A stretch of 64,000 nt of DNA from Mycolicibacter heraklionensis (GTDB taxonomy: Bacteria; Actinomycetota; Actinomycetes; Mycobacteriales; Mycobacteriaceae): contig NZ_CP080997.1 of assembly GCF_019645815.1 (NCBI RefSeq), positions 3,352,880 through 3,416,879 of the forward strand, in the 5' to 3' direction. Below the pieces are notes generated by a model that saw nothing but the letters and a program-made list of their open reading frames with translations, did no database searches and was not told where the DNA came from. Shown in pieces: positions 1-12,873 of this stretch (its first letter is position 1; every line of letters starts with the position of its first letter). Made by a program: the position numbers and the translations under genes.

Positions 1-69
1 GTCCGCACGGACCAACATCACCGTCGCGGCAGGTCGCGTCGGCAAGGGTGGTGGCTGGGGTTCGTTCAT
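1..69 (-). CDS. NUDIX hydrolase, N-terminal fragment (cut by window start)
   Basis: Only about 23 codons are visible, starting at the ATG complementary to 67-69. The peptide begins MNEPQPPPLPTRPAATVMLV, and the 'PAATVMLVR' stretch resembles the first beta strand of NUDIX/MutT hydrolases. The start overlaps the stop of the upstream ABC ATPase gene as ATGA, suggesting translational coupling. In M. tuberculosis a NUDIX gene (Rv3040c) lies at this place, which supports the call. The NUDIX box itself is outside the window, so the family assignment rests on the N-terminus and synteny. Confidence 0.6.
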   Translation of the reverse strand, partial: MNEPQPPPLPTRPAATVMLVRAD

Positions 70-920
70 GCGCGCCTCCGGTGGGCTGCTCGACTCCGGG
101 TCCGGCGCGCGAAGTAGCGCCCGTCGATGACATCCAGTGAGATCGACTGGCCGAACGTGGCCGACAGGTTCTCGGCCGTGAGCACGTCGTCGAGCAGGCC
201 GGCGGCCACCGCGCGCCCCTCGGCCAGCAGCAGGCAGTGGCTGAAGCCGACCGGGATTTCCTCGACATGGTGGGTGACCAGCACGATGGCCGGTGCGTCC
301 GGGTCGGCGGCCAGATCCCCCAGCCGGGCGACCAGCTCCTCACGCCCGCCCAAGTCCAAACCGGCCGCCGGCTCGTCGAGCAGCAGCAACTCCGGGTCGG
401 TCATCAATGCGCGGGCGATCAGCACCCGTTTGCGCTCGCCTTCGCTCAAAGTGCCGTAGGTGCGGTCGGCCAGGTGCTCGGCGCCCAGGCTCTCCAACAA
501 GTCGATCGCCCGCTCATGGTCGACGGTGTCGTAGCGTTCCCGCCACCGTCCCAGCACCGCGTAGCCGGCCGAGATCACCAGGTCGCTGACCGTTTCCCCA
601 CCCGGTATCCGCTGCGCGATCGACGAGGAACTCAAGCCCACGCGGGCTCGCAATTCCGTGGTGTCGACCCGGCCCAGCTGTTCGCCCAACACATAGGCGA
701 CGCCCGAGGACGGATGTTCGGTGGCGGCGGCGATCCGCAACAACGACGTCTTGCCCGCCCCGTTGGGTCCGATGATCACCCAGCGTTCGTCGAGTTCGAC
801 CGACCAGTCCAGCGGCCCCACCAAAGTGCGCCCGTCGCGGCACAGCGAAATGCCCTCGAAGTGGATCAACAGATCCTGATCGGCCCCGGTTGCGGGAGTG
901 GGACGTCCGGTATCGGGCAC
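66..920 (-). CDS. ABC transporter ATP-binding protein (Rv3041c-like)
   Basis: A cytoplasmic ABC ATPase of about 284 residues. Walker A is GPNGAGKTS, the signature is LSEGERKRV, Walker B is LLLLDEPAAGLD, and the H-loop His is in VTHHVEE. No permease or binding-protein gene is adjacent, so its partners and substrate are unknown; the single-domain layout resembles stand-alone ATPases of the ModF/YjjK kind. The frame is open up to 1040, but the GTG at 920 gives a protein close in length to the M. tuberculosis homologue, whereas the extra N-terminus is basic and unlike the family. It overlaps the next gene by four bases (ATGA) and is probably cotranscribed with it. Confidence 0.85.
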   Translation of the reverse strand: MPDTGRPTPATGADQDLLIHFEGISLCRDGRTLVGPLDWSVELDERWVIIGPNGAGKTSLLRIAAATEHPSSGVAYVLGEQLGRVDTTELRARVGLSSSSIAQRIPGGETVSDLVISAGYAVLGRWRERYDTVDHERAIDLLESLGAEHLADRTYGTLSEGERKRVLIARALMTDPELLLLDEPAAGLDLGGREELVARLGDLAADPDAPAIVLVTHHVEEIPVGFSHCLLLAEGRAVAAGLLDDVLTAENLSATFGQSISLDVIDGRYFARRTRSRAAHRRRA

Positions 921-1083
921 GGCCCTATCGTGCCGTATCCGGGCCCCGCGGCGACCGACCGGGGTGCCGCTAGCCCGAGAACATTTCCGGGCGATCTTCT
1001 CCATACCGCCACGAAGATGCATTGTTGTAATGTTTGCCACGGTTGACGCTCACTAATCCTTAGGTTTTGGTTCAGGGGGCTTC

Positions 1084-5496
<4,413 letters not shown>

Positions 5497-5613
5497 CCCG
5501 GGAAACTTGGTCGAATCCTAACCCCGAGCGTCGCCCCGTCGGTATAGGCCTCCTACAAACTGTCGTATTCGTCTCCTCGAGGAGTGCTCCGCCGTGGGTG
5601 TTAACGTCACGGC

Positions 5614-6699
5614 GTGACCAGGGTGGACCGGCGGGCGGTGTCCGCAGTAGCGCTTGCCGTGACCTTGCTCACGGCCGCCGGATGCGCGGGCGATGCCTCA
5701 GAAACGTCCCCTACCTCGATCTCCACCACGACGACGATGGTCGCCGGCGCCGGTGTGCTCGGCAATGACCGACGCCCCGACGAGTCCTGCGCGGCGGAGC
5801 CGGCGCACCCGGACCCCGGGCCCTCGATGCGCTGGGTTCACAACGCGGCCGAGGTGGAACCGGCGAGCGTCGAGGTCCCTGAGCAGGCGGAGCGCATCGT
5901 GGTGCTCTCCGGCGACCAGCTGGACACGCTGTGCGCCCTGGGTCTGCAGTCCCGGGTGGTCGGCGCCGCGGTGCCGGACGGCTCCGAGAACCAGCCGTCC
6001 TACTTGGGCGCGGTAGTGCACGGTGTCCCTTCCGTGGGCTCCCGCAGCAAGCCCGATACCGACGCCATCGCCGCGCTACACCCGGACCTGATCCTGGGTG
6101 CGCAGGGCCTGACGCCCGGATATGCGGAGCTGGCCGCGATCGCCCCCACCGTGTTCACCGGGGCGCCGGGCGCGGCGTGGGAGGACAACGTGCGCGGTGT
6201 CGGCGCCGCGACCGCGCGCACCGGCGCCGCCGACGACGTGCTCGAGAAGTTCAGCGCGGATGCCGCCGACACCCGCGAGGTCGCCGACGCGACCCACTTC
6301 CAGGTGTCGGTGGTTGCGCTCACCGACAACAGCGTGCGGGTCTACGGGGCGTCCGGCTTTGCCGCCAGCGTGCTCAAGGCCGTCGGGGTGGACCGGCCGC
6401 CGTTGCAGCGGTTCACCGACCAGCCCTACCTCGAGATCCCCGCGAACGACGCCGATCTGGCCGGCCGGGCGGACTTCTCGGCGGCCGACGGCGACATCAT
6501 CTACGTGTCCCTTACCTCACCGGCGGCGAGGGCCCGGGCAGCGACGGTGTTTGACAGCGTCGCCTGGCGACGGCTGGCGGCCAACCGGGACAGTCGGGTG
6601 TTCGTCGTCAACAACGAGGTGTGGCAGGCCGGGCAGGGACCGGTCGCCGCACGCGGCGTGGTCGAGGACCTGCGCTGGGTGAACGCGCCGATCAACTGA
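5614..6699 (+). CDS. fecB: Iron-siderophore type ABC substrate-binding lipoprotein FecB
   Basis: A 361-residue periplasmic binding protein of the FecB/FhuD class (PF01497). It starts at GTG 5614 with a lipoprotein signal peptide and a lipobox LTAAGC whose Cys (about residue 24) would be lipidated. A Thr/Ser-rich linker follows, then the two-lobed binding domain, visible from the AERIVVLSGDQLDTLCAL start. No permease or ATPase gene is adjacent, as for the M. tuberculosis homologue Rv3044, so it may serve a transporter elsewhere. It is divergent from ctaD. No convincing IdeR box was seen in its 5' region. Confidence 0.88.
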   Translation: MTRVDRRAVSAVALAVTLLTAAGCAGDASETSPTSISTTTTMVAGAGVLGNDRRPDESCAAEPAHPDPGPSMRWVHNAAEVEPASVEVPEQAERIVVLSGDQLDTLCALGLQSRVVGAAVPDGSENQPSYLGAVVHGVPSVGSRSKPDTDAIAALHPDLILGAQGLTPGYAELAAIAPTVFTGAPGAAWEDNVRGVGAATARTGAADDVLEKFSADAADTREVADATHFQVSVVALTDNSVRVYGASGFAASVLKAVGVDRPPLQRFTDQPYLEIPANDADLAGRADFSAADGDIIYVSLTSPAARARAATVFDSVAWRRLAANRDSRVFVVNNEVWQAGQGPVAARGVVEDLRWVNAPIN

Positions 6700-6753
6700 G
6701 CCGGCGCCGCTACTCCCGACGCCCGCGGTGACCGAACTCACCGCATTCGGACG

Positions 6754-6782
6754 AGCTTCGCAGCAAATAACTTTGCTAAGCT
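6754..6782 (+). promoter_or_regulatory. Nested inverted repeat upstream of adhC
   Basis: AGCAAA-TAAC-TTTGCT is a perfect 6-bp inverted repeat at 6762-6777. It is flanked by a second pair, AGCTT (6754-6758) and AAGCT (6778-6782), separated on one side by CGC. It lies 44 bases before the adhC ATG in an AT-rich stretch between fecB and adhC. It could be an operator or a fecB/adhC intergenic hairpin. No regulator gene is adjacent. Confidence 0.4.
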
Positions 6783-6825
6783 ATGTTTTTACGAGTTGAT
6801 GCATATCCGAAGAGGAACCTCCACT

Positions 6826-7878
6826 ATGAGCACCGTTTCCGCCTATGCCGCCACCGCGCCCGACGCCCCGCTGAGCAAGACCACCATCACCCGCCGGGAC
6901 CCCGGACCGCACGATGTCGTGTTCGACATCGCCTTCGCCGGCATCTGCCACTCCGACATCCACACCGTCAAAGCCGAGTGGGGCCGTCCGCAGTACCCCC
7001 TGGTTCCCGGCCACGAGATCGCCGGCGTGGTCACCGCTGTGGGGTCCGGGGTGACCAAGTTCAAAGTGGGCGACCGTGTCGGCGTCGGTTGCTTCGTCGA
7101 CTCCTGCCGCGAGTGCCCCAGCTGCCTGGCCGGACATGAGCAGTACTGCACCGGCGGCGGCATGATCGGCACCTATGCCGGCGTCGGCCGCGATGGGCAG
7201 CCCACCCAGGGCGGCTACAGCGGCGCGATCGTCGTCGACGAGAACTACGTGTTGAGCATCCCGGACGAGATTCCCCTGGACGCCGCCGCCCCGCTGCTGT
7301 GCGCCGGAGTCACGACCTATTCGCCGCTGCGACACTGGAATGTCGGCCCGGGCAAGCGGATTGCGGTCATCGGCCTCGGCGGCCTGGGCCACATGGCCGT
7401 CAAGCTCGGCAAGGCGATGGGCGCCGACGTCACCGTGCTGTCCCAGTCGCTGAAGAAGATGGAGGACGGCCTGCGGTTGGGCGCCGAGCATTACTACGCC
7501 ACCAGTGACCCGCAGACGTTCAAGCAGCTGCGCGGGAACTTCGACGTCATCTTGAACACCGTCTCGGCGAGCCTGGACCTGGGCGCGTACCTGAACCTGC
7601 TCACCCTGGACGGCACGCTGGTCGAATTGGGCATGCCCGAAGGATCCCTGGCGGTGCCGCCGGGCCCCCTGGTCCGGATGCGTCGCAGCGTGTCGGGCTC
7701 GCTGATCGGCGGGATCGCCGAGACGCAGGAGATGCTGAACTTCTGCGCCGAGCACGACGTACGCCCTGAAATCGAGGTCATCGAACCGGATTACATCAAC
7801 ACCGCCTATGAGCGGGTGCTGGCGTCCGACGTGCGCTACCGCTTCGTCATCGACACCGAGTCGTTGCGCACCGTCTAG
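6826..7878 (+). CDS. adhC: Zinc-dependent alcohol dehydrogenase
   Basis: NAD(P)-dependent medium-chain alcohol dehydrogenase of the cinnamyl-alcohol/YahK type, 350 residues. The catalytic zinc ligands are in GICHSD and GHEIAG, the structural zinc site is the Cys cluster [12 protein letters not shown] followed by EQYC, and the nucleotide site is [16 protein letters not shown] at 6826 is preceded by AGAGGA (6811-6816) and gives the N-terminus MSTVSAYAA, like M. tuberculosis AdhC (Rv3045). In that species it also follows fecB. Physiological aldehyde or alcohol substrate is not evident from sequence. Confidence 0.93.
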   Translation: MSTVSAYAATAPDAPLSKTTITRRDPGPHDVVFDIAFAGICHSDIHTVKAEWGRPQYPLVPGHEIAGVVTAVGSGVTKFKVGDRVGVGCFVDSCRECPSCLAGHEQYCTGGGMIGTYAGVGRDGQPTQGGYSGAIVVDENYVLSIPDEIPLDAAAPLLCAGVTTYSPLRHWNVGPGKRIAVIGLGGLGHMAVKLGKAMGADVTVLSQSLKKMEDGLRLGAEHYYATSDPQTFKQLRGNFDVILNTVSASLDLGAYLNLLTLDGTLVELGMPEGSLAVPPGPLVRMRRSVSGSLIGGIAETQEMLNFCAEHDVRPEIEVIEPDYINTAYERVLASDVRYRFVIDTESLRTV

Positions 7879-7959
7879 CACCCAGCGTTCGCCGAGCGTG
7901 TAATCAGCCCGAAAAATTCGCGAAATCCCCGGTCTCAGTGCACGTTCGGTGGTGGCTGC

Positions 7960-9222
7960 TCAGACGTAGCGGTTGCGCCCCGCTAGCGCACCCGCCACCG
8001 TCTGCACCAGGTAGACAGCCAGCATCATGAGCCACGGCACGGTCCACCCACCACTGACGTGGTGCAACAGGCCGAACAGGAACGGGCCGGCACCGGCGAG
8101 CAGGTAGCCGAAACCCTGGGCCATCCCCGACAGGCTCGCGGTGTCCTGCGCGTCGCGGGCTCGCAGTGCAATCACGGTGAGCGCCAACGAGAACACGCTC
8201 ATTCCCAGGCCCACCAGCACGCTCCACAGCAGTGGTGCGGCCGCCGGCGCGATCAGCAGACCGAGCACTCCGGCGATGCCGAGTACACCCAGCCCGACGA
8301 TCCATCCGCTTTGACTGTCGCGACGGGCGGCCAGCGGAGAGACGATCAGGCTGATCGGCACGGCTATCAGCGAGATCAGGCCGAGCAGCAGCCCGGCACG
8401 CGTTTCGCTGGTTCCGTTGTCGATCAGCACCTCGGGCAGCCAGCCCATCACCACGTAGGCGAGGAACGACTGGGTACCGAAGAACAGCGTGACCGTCCAG
8501 GCCAGCCTGCTGCGCAGCAGCGACCGGCCTTTCGCCGTGGCCACGGGCGCGGCGGCCCCGGGCCGGTCGAATCCGCGAGCACCGATCACCCAGGCCGCCA
8601 AGGCCAGCAGCGCCAACGCACTCCAGGCGCCCAGGGCTGAGCGCCAGCCGCCCAGCGCGTCGTCGAGGACCGGGGTGACGGCGGAGCCCAGCGCTCCTCC
8701 CCCTTGCAGTGCCGCGGTGTAGACCCCGGTCATCAGCCCGACCTGTGCCGGGAAGGATCCTCGGATGATCACCGGGATCAGCACGTTGATCAACGCGATT
8801 CCGGCGGTCGCCACCAGTGTTCCGCCGAGCACCACCAAGGGCCCGTCGCAAACCCGGATCAGCAGTCCCGCAACAAGTATGAGCAGTGCCGCGGAGACCG
8901 TGCGGCCCAGCCCGATCCGCCGCGACAACCACGGCGCACCCAGCCCGGCGGCGGCGAAACACAGACCGGGCAACGTGGTCAGGACGCCGGCCCAGGTGTC
9001 CGAGGTGCCCAATGCTCCACGCATCTCCGGGAGCAGGGGCCCCACACTGGTGATCGCGGGACGCAGGTTCAGCGCGGTCAAGACCACCGCAACGGTCAGC
9101 AGTGCACCGCCGGCTGCCATAGTCGCGGGCCGGAATTCGGCGGCACCCTCAAGCTCCAGCTCGAGGTCGTGCTCGTACTGGCTGAGCGTTTCGGTGCGCG
9201 CAGTGCGGGCGGTGCGGGTCAC
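7960..9222 (-). CDS. CynX/NimT-family MFS transporter
   Basis: A 420-residue major facilitator with about 12 transmembrane segments after a polar N-terminus of roughly 35 residues. The first segment, ending in LTALNLRPAITSVGPLLPEM, is typical of the CynX/NimT (cyanate/nitroimidazole) subfamily. Start at GTG 9222; no clear ribosome-binding site precedes it, so the message may be leaderless, or translation may begin at the ATG 34 codons in. It is divergent from a FadR-type GntR regulator, with a 48-bp gap containing phased inverted repeats, which suggests that regulator controls it. Substrate and direction of transport are unknown. Confidence 0.85.
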   Translation of the reverse strand: MTRTARTARTETLSQYEHDLELELEGAAEFRPATMAAGGALLTVAVVLTALNLRPAITSVGPLLPEMRGALGTSDTWAGVLTTLPGLCFAAAGLGAPWLSRRIGLGRTVSAALLILVAGLLIRVCDGPLVVLGGTLVATAGIALINVLIPVIIRGSFPAQVGLMTGVYTAALQGGGALGSAVTPVLDDALGGWRSALGAWSALALLALAAWVIGARGFDRPGAAAPVATAKGRSLLRSRLAWTVTLFFGTQSFLAYVVMGWLPEVLIDNGTSETRAGLLLGLISLIAVPISLIVSPLAARRDSQSGWIVGLGVLGIAGVLGLLIAPAAAPLLWSVLVGLGMSVFSLALTVIALRARDAQDTASLSGMAQGFGYLLAGAGPFLFGLLHHVSGGWTVPWLMMLAVYLVQTVAGALAGRNRYV

Positions 9223-9228
9223 CTAACG

Positions 9229-9257
9229 TAGGATCGCATACATCCTATGATTGGATG
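9229..9257. promoter_or_regulatory. Phased operator half-sites between MFS and GntR genes
   Basis: Three half-sites alternate in orientation at exact 11-bp steps: GGAT at 9231, ATCC at 9242, GGAT at 9253. They form two overlapping inverted repeats, TAGGAT-N7-ATCCTA (9229-9247) and CATCC-N7-GGATG (9241-9257). The site fills the 48-bp gap between divergent genes. A dimeric GntR regulator binding on one DNA face is the likely user (inference). Confidence 0.65.
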
Positions 9258-9270
9258 AAGGGAGGATGCT

Positions 9271-9945
9271 GTGCCGTTGGTCACCACCCGCCGCACCGGC
9301 TTGGTAGATCAGGTGATTGAGCAGCTTCGCGCCTCAGTGGCTGGCGGGGAATGGCCGGTCGATACGCGCATCCCCACCGAGCCAGAGCTCGCTGAAGCGC
9401 TGGGCGTCGGCCGCAATACCGTGCGTGAGGCGGTCCGGGCGCTCGCCCACAGCGGCATCCTGGAGGTCCGCCAGGGCGACGGGACCTACGTGCGCGCCAC
9501 CAGCGAGGTGTCCGGCGCGGTACGTCGGCTGTGCGGCCCGCAGCTGCGCGACGTGCTCCAGGTGCGGCGTTGCCTGGAGGTGGAAGGGGCACGCCTGGCC
9601 GCGGCCGCCCGCACCGAGGAGGATCTGGCCGAGCTGCGCGCGCTGTTGCACCGCCGCGACAGCCACCAGCAGCAGGGCCGGCACGAAGACTTCGTCCGGG
9701 CCGACACCGATTTCCATCTCGCGGTGGTCCGCTGCTCGCACAATCCGGTGTTGACCGAGCTGTACTGCGGGCTCACCGAGGTGGTCATGGCCAGTGTGGC
9801 CACGACGAGCGCGAAACCGGTGGAGGCGGACCAGATCCGGCACCGGGGCTTGGTGGAGGCGATCGCCGCCGCCGATGTCGAGGCGGCCGGGCGTGAGGCG
9901 GGCGCATTCCTCGACGAACTGCTGGACCAGCTACCGCCCCGTTGA
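9271..9945 (+). CDS. FadR-subfamily GntR transcriptional regulator
   Basis: 224 residues. An N-terminal winged helix (about 10-75) contains IPTEPELAEALGVGRNTVREAVRAL and the wing GILEVRQGDGTYV; the C-terminal FCD ligand-binding domain (about 90-215) holds the metal/effector histidines typical of the family (DFHLAVVRCSHN). Start GTG 9271 follows GGGAGG at 9260. It is divergent from the CynX-type transporter, with which it shares the operator at 9229-9257, so it is probably an autoregulated local repressor responding to the transported compound. Confidence 0.88.
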   Translation: MPLVTTRRTGLVDQVIEQLRASVAGGEWPVDTRIPTEPELAEALGVGRNTVREAVRALAHSGILEVRQGDGTYVRATSEVSGAVRRLCGPQLRDVLQVRRCLEVEGARLAAAARTEEDLAELRALLHRRDSHQQQGRHEDFVRADTDFHLAVVRCSHNPVLTELYCGLTEVVMASVATTSAKPVEADQIRHRGLVEAIAAADVEAAGREAGAFLDELLDQLPPR

Positions 9946-9950
9946 GATGC

Positions 9951-10364
9951 TCAGTCGCGCCGGAGCCCCAACACTCGCAACAGGTCCGGTCGCCGCAAGA
10001 TGAGGCCGATCCACATCAGCACTCCGACATATACCCCGGATAGCACGAAGCCCGCCAGCGGCTTGTCGGCATGCAGGTTGATGGTGACCGCCCCGCCCAG
10101 GTAAGCGGTCAGGCCCAGCGCACCCAGCACCGCGGTGCGCGGGATCAGGAAGACGGCCAGACACACCAGCAGAACCCAGCCGATCACCGCGGTCTTGTCT
10201 GGCGAAAAGCCGAGCGCTTCGGTGGCTTCGCGGGCAAACGGCACGCCCAGGATCTTGGGGATGCTGTCGAACGCGAAGAAAAGCCCCAGCAGAGCGGTGA
10301 TCGCGGCTCCGGTGATCCACGCCCGGGAACGTCGCGGTGTGGTGGGGTCGGCGTTTGTCGTCAT
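9951..10364 (-). CDS. DoxX-like small membrane protein
   Basis: 137 residues with four predicted transmembrane segments, resembling the DoxX-like family (short four-helix membrane proteins of unclear, often redox-related function). It starts 10 bp after the narK-like gene on the same strand and is probably cotranscribed with it. Its 3' end nearly abuts the convergent GntR gene (5-bp gap). No catalytic residues can be pointed to. Confidence 0.7.
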   Translation of the reverse strand: MTTNADPTTPRRSRAWITGAAITALLGLFFAFDSIPKILGVPFAREATEALGFSPDKTAVIGWVLLVCLAVFLIPRTAVLGALGLTAYLGGAVTINLHADKPLAGFVLSGVYVGVLMWIGLILRRPDLLRVLGLRRD

Positions 10365-10374
10365 CGTGTCTCCC

Positions 10375-11598
10375 TCAACTCGACGGTGATTGTGAAGCGA
10401 TAGGTTCTTGCGCGCGCAAATACACTGCGGTGTAGCCGAACAGGATCACCGCCGTGGCCACCAGGAGCAGCAATCCCACCGCGTAGCTGTTGCGGGCCGG
10501 ATCGTAAGTTGCGCCCATCACCAGCGGCGGGAAGTAGCCTCCCAAACCGCCGACCGCGGCGACGATCCCGGTGACCGAGCCGACGGAACCGGCCGGGGCA
10601 CGGCGCGACACCCAGGCGAACACCCCGCCGGTGCCGATGCCGAGCGCGACCGCAAGCGGCAGAAACGTCAGACCCGACCAGATATCGGCGGGCGGTTTGA
10701 ATACCGAGATCAGTGTCTGCACGGCGATACCGGCCAGCGAGGCCAACACCACGTACTTGGGCGCGATGTGGTCGGCCAGTGTTCCGCCGAGCAGCCGGGC
10801 CAGCACCGCGGCCAGCGCGAACGCGGCGGTGCGCTCCCCCGCGCCGACCGCGGAGAAGTCGTAGACCGTCTTGATGTAGATGGGCAGGTAGCTGCAGAAG
10901 GCCACGAAGCCGCCGAAGACCAGCCCGTACAGCAGCGACATCTCCCAGGTGACCCGCAGGCGTGCGGCGGCTTTGAGCTTCGGCAGCACTGGTGTGGTGT
11001 TGGGCACGAAGCGCGGGCCGTTGTGCATCAGCACCACACACAGCAGCGCCGAAACCGCCAGGGCCCCCGCAACTATGAGATGGGTGGTGAACAGCCCGAA
11101 CCACCTGACGAACCGCGGGGTGAAGAACGCCGACACCGCGGTACCCACCATGCCCATGCCGAACACTCCGGTGGCGAAGCCGCGGCGTTCGGGGGCAAAC
11201 CAGTTGTTGGCGAACGGGATTCCGATCGCAAAGACGGTGCCGGCCACACCGAGGAAGAACCCCGCCGCCAGCATCAGCGGGTAGGAGCCGATCTTGGCCG
11301 CATACCCGACCACCAGTACCGGGGCAATCGAAGCCAGCGAGACCCCGATGAACATGGTGCGGCCCCCGAAGCGGTCGGTCATCAGTCCGGTGGCAATCCG
11401 GCCCAGCGCGCCGACCAGGATCGGGGTGGCCACCATCAGCGCCTGGGCGGTGGTGCTCAACTTCATCGCGGCGGTGTACTGCGTCGACAGCGGACCGATC
11501 AGCGTCCACGCCCAGAAGCAGATGACCGAGACACCGGTGGCCAGCAACAGGTTGACGAACTGCTGGGTTCGGGTTTCCGGGTTGGCGACAACCGTCAT
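10375..11598 (-). CDS. NarK-type nitrate/nitrite MFS transporter
   Basis: 407 residues, about 12 transmembrane segments, of the nitrate/nitrite porter (NNP) family. The N-terminal FWAWTLIGPL segment and the glycine-rich nitrate-signature-like stretches (FFLGVAGTVFAIGIPFANNW, and GVFGMGMVGTAVSAFFTPRF) are characteristic. It would move nitrate in and/or nitrite out across the plasma membrane. No nitrate or nitrite reductase genes occur in the window. Start ATG 11598. The DoxX-like gene follows 10 bp downstream. M. tuberculosis has several NarK paralogues; I cannot say which this matches. Confidence 0.87.
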   Translation of the reverse strand: MTVVANPETRTQQFVNLLLATGVSVICFWAWTLIGPLSTQYTAAMKLSTTAQALMVATPILVGALGRIATGLMTDRFGGRTMFIGVSLASIAPVLVVGYAAKIGSYPLMLAAGFFLGVAGTVFAIGIPFANNWFAPERRGFATGVFGMGMVGTAVSAFFTPRFVRWFGLFTTHLIVAGALAVSALLCVVLMHNGPRFVPNTTPVLPKLKAAARLRVTWEMSLLYGLVFGGFVAFCSYLPIYIKTVYDFSAVGAGERTAAFALAAVLARLLGGTLADHIAPKYVVLASLAGIAVQTLISVFKPPADIWSGLTFLPLAVALGIGTGGVFAWVSRRAPAGSVGSVTGIVAAVGGLGGYFPPLVMGATYDPARNSYAVGLLLLVATAVILFGYTAVYLRAQEPIASQSPSS

Positions 11599-11697
11599 TC
11601 GGCTATGTAAGCACGGGTTTGGAACCCGCGGGGGCCGAATGAATCCCGCGGCATATCCGATCGGGATTTGTCAGCCCTGCCCGCTACGGTCCCGCAC

Positions 11698-12151
11698 ATG
11701 TGCTCACGCCAAGACGATCAGCCAAGTAGTTCGATCGGTCCTGTGCCTACAGGTTTTCGCGAAATCGATGCAGCGCTCGACGGCGGACTTCAGCCCGGCT
11801 CATTGACCGTCATCGCCGGCTACACCGGATCCGGTGTAACCGCCCTGGCGACGCATATCGCGGCACAGTTGGTCTTTCCCCGGTCATCCAAGACTCACTC
11901 GCCGGTGATGGTCGACTTCTGCCGACACCTCAAAGGCATTGCCCTGGACGAAAACATAGCGGTCGTCGCTACGACTACGTTCACGCTAGCGACAGGCGTA
12001 GGGATCGAGCCGGCTCTACCGACCTGATAGGTGAGACAGACATACGGCCCCCGAACGAGAAGTCGACCTCGTCCTGGCCAAAGGCGCAGTCGCACCGACG
12101 ATGTACACCGTGGGGCACCAACTCAGTCGAGGAAAATTCATCGACTGCCCG
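11698..12151 (+). pseudogene. DnaB-like helicase C-terminal domain, degraded
   Basis: From ATG 11698 the frame reads a RecA/DnaB-like start, TGFREIDAALDGGLQPGSLT, then a P-loop with the Lys lost (GYTGSGVTA instead of GxxxxGKT). It then jumps, without the Walker B region, to a segment like 'LALDENIAVVATTT' of the DnaB core and stops at 12027. After that stop, another frame (about 12058-12150) still reads REVDLVLAKGAVAPT followed by GHQLSRGKFID. This matches the DnaB end 'GEVDLVLAKNRxGPTG...LSRFVD'. A large internal deletion plus frameshift best explains this. Neighbouring accessory genes suggest a remnant of mobile or phage DNA. Confidence 0.6.
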
Positions 12152-12152
12152 A

Positions 12153-12824
12153 TCAGTCCGCAGCCCGTCCCTCCGTGAACAGCTCGGCCTCCACGGCCTC
12201 CGGGTCATCCGGGTTCTGCTGTTGGCAGTAGTCCAGGTAGCGGCGATACAGCTCGCTGGGCCAGCTGTCGTTGCCGACCTCTGGATCGAAGATGCCGCGA
12301 GCCCGCAGCGCCGTGGCGACGCGACTGTCGAGCACCAAGGGGCGCAGCCCGTCGCCCGCTGGGTTACGCCCGCCGACGAAGAACAGGAACTTGGTGAAGT
12401 AGGCCGGACCCATGTGCTTTGTCCTGGCGACCCCACCCGGAAGCATCGCTTCGTAGGCAGCGACCGTTCCCTCGGTGGCCTGGATCGCCGCAGCCGTGCG
12501 CAGGTTCTGCTCGACCGTGTCGGCGTTGGCGGTGAATGCCCGAACCATCCGCCCTATGGAGTAGGCGTTCTTGCCCAGCCCCCACACGTAGGCGGCAACA
12601 GCGGTGTGCAGCTCGCGGTGGTCGGATTCGGTGGCCGCTATGCGGAACACGTCATCACGCGAAATCCACCGATAACCGTTGTCGTCGAGTTCAAGCTGAT
12701 CGAGCTCCGGGGGCCAAAAGTGAACGAGCCCATCGCTGAAATAGCGTGTCCACCACTCTGATCGGTACTTGGCCCAGTTGGAGTACGGGCGTTCCTCGGT
12801 GCTGGCGTCTTCAGTAGCTGTCAT
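12153..12824 (-). CDS. OGG-fold DNA glycosylase-like protein
   Basis: 223 residues from ATG 12824. The middle and C-terminal parts match the family annotated as '8-oxoguanine DNA glycosylase OGG-fold protein': VWGLGKNAYSIGRMVRAF, then HMGPAYFTKFLFFVGG, which corresponds to a helix-hairpin-helix-like substrate loop, and a C-terminal YRRYLDYCQ helix. The catalytic Lys/Asp pair cannot be assigned with confidence, so activity on oxidised DNA is inference. Such proteins occur in accessory and defence contexts. The frame is open much further upstream, but that part is antisense to the glycine repeats of the PGRS gene and is rejected. Confidence 0.6.
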   Translation of the reverse strand: MTATEDASTEERPYSNWAKYRSEWWTRYFSDGLVHFWPPELDQLELDDNGYRWISRDDVFRIAATESDHRELHTAVAAYVWGLGKNAYSIGRMVRAFTANADTVEQNLRTAAAIQATEGTVAAYEAMLPGGVARTKHMGPAYFTKFLFFVGGRNPAGDGLRPLVLDSRVATALRARGIFDPEVGNDSWPSELYRRYLDYCQQQNPDDPEAVEAELFTEGRAAD

Positions 12825-12873
12825 GGCTGACGAGTAGTCAAGTCGACTTATTGGTCTCTGTCTTGGCCGCGGG

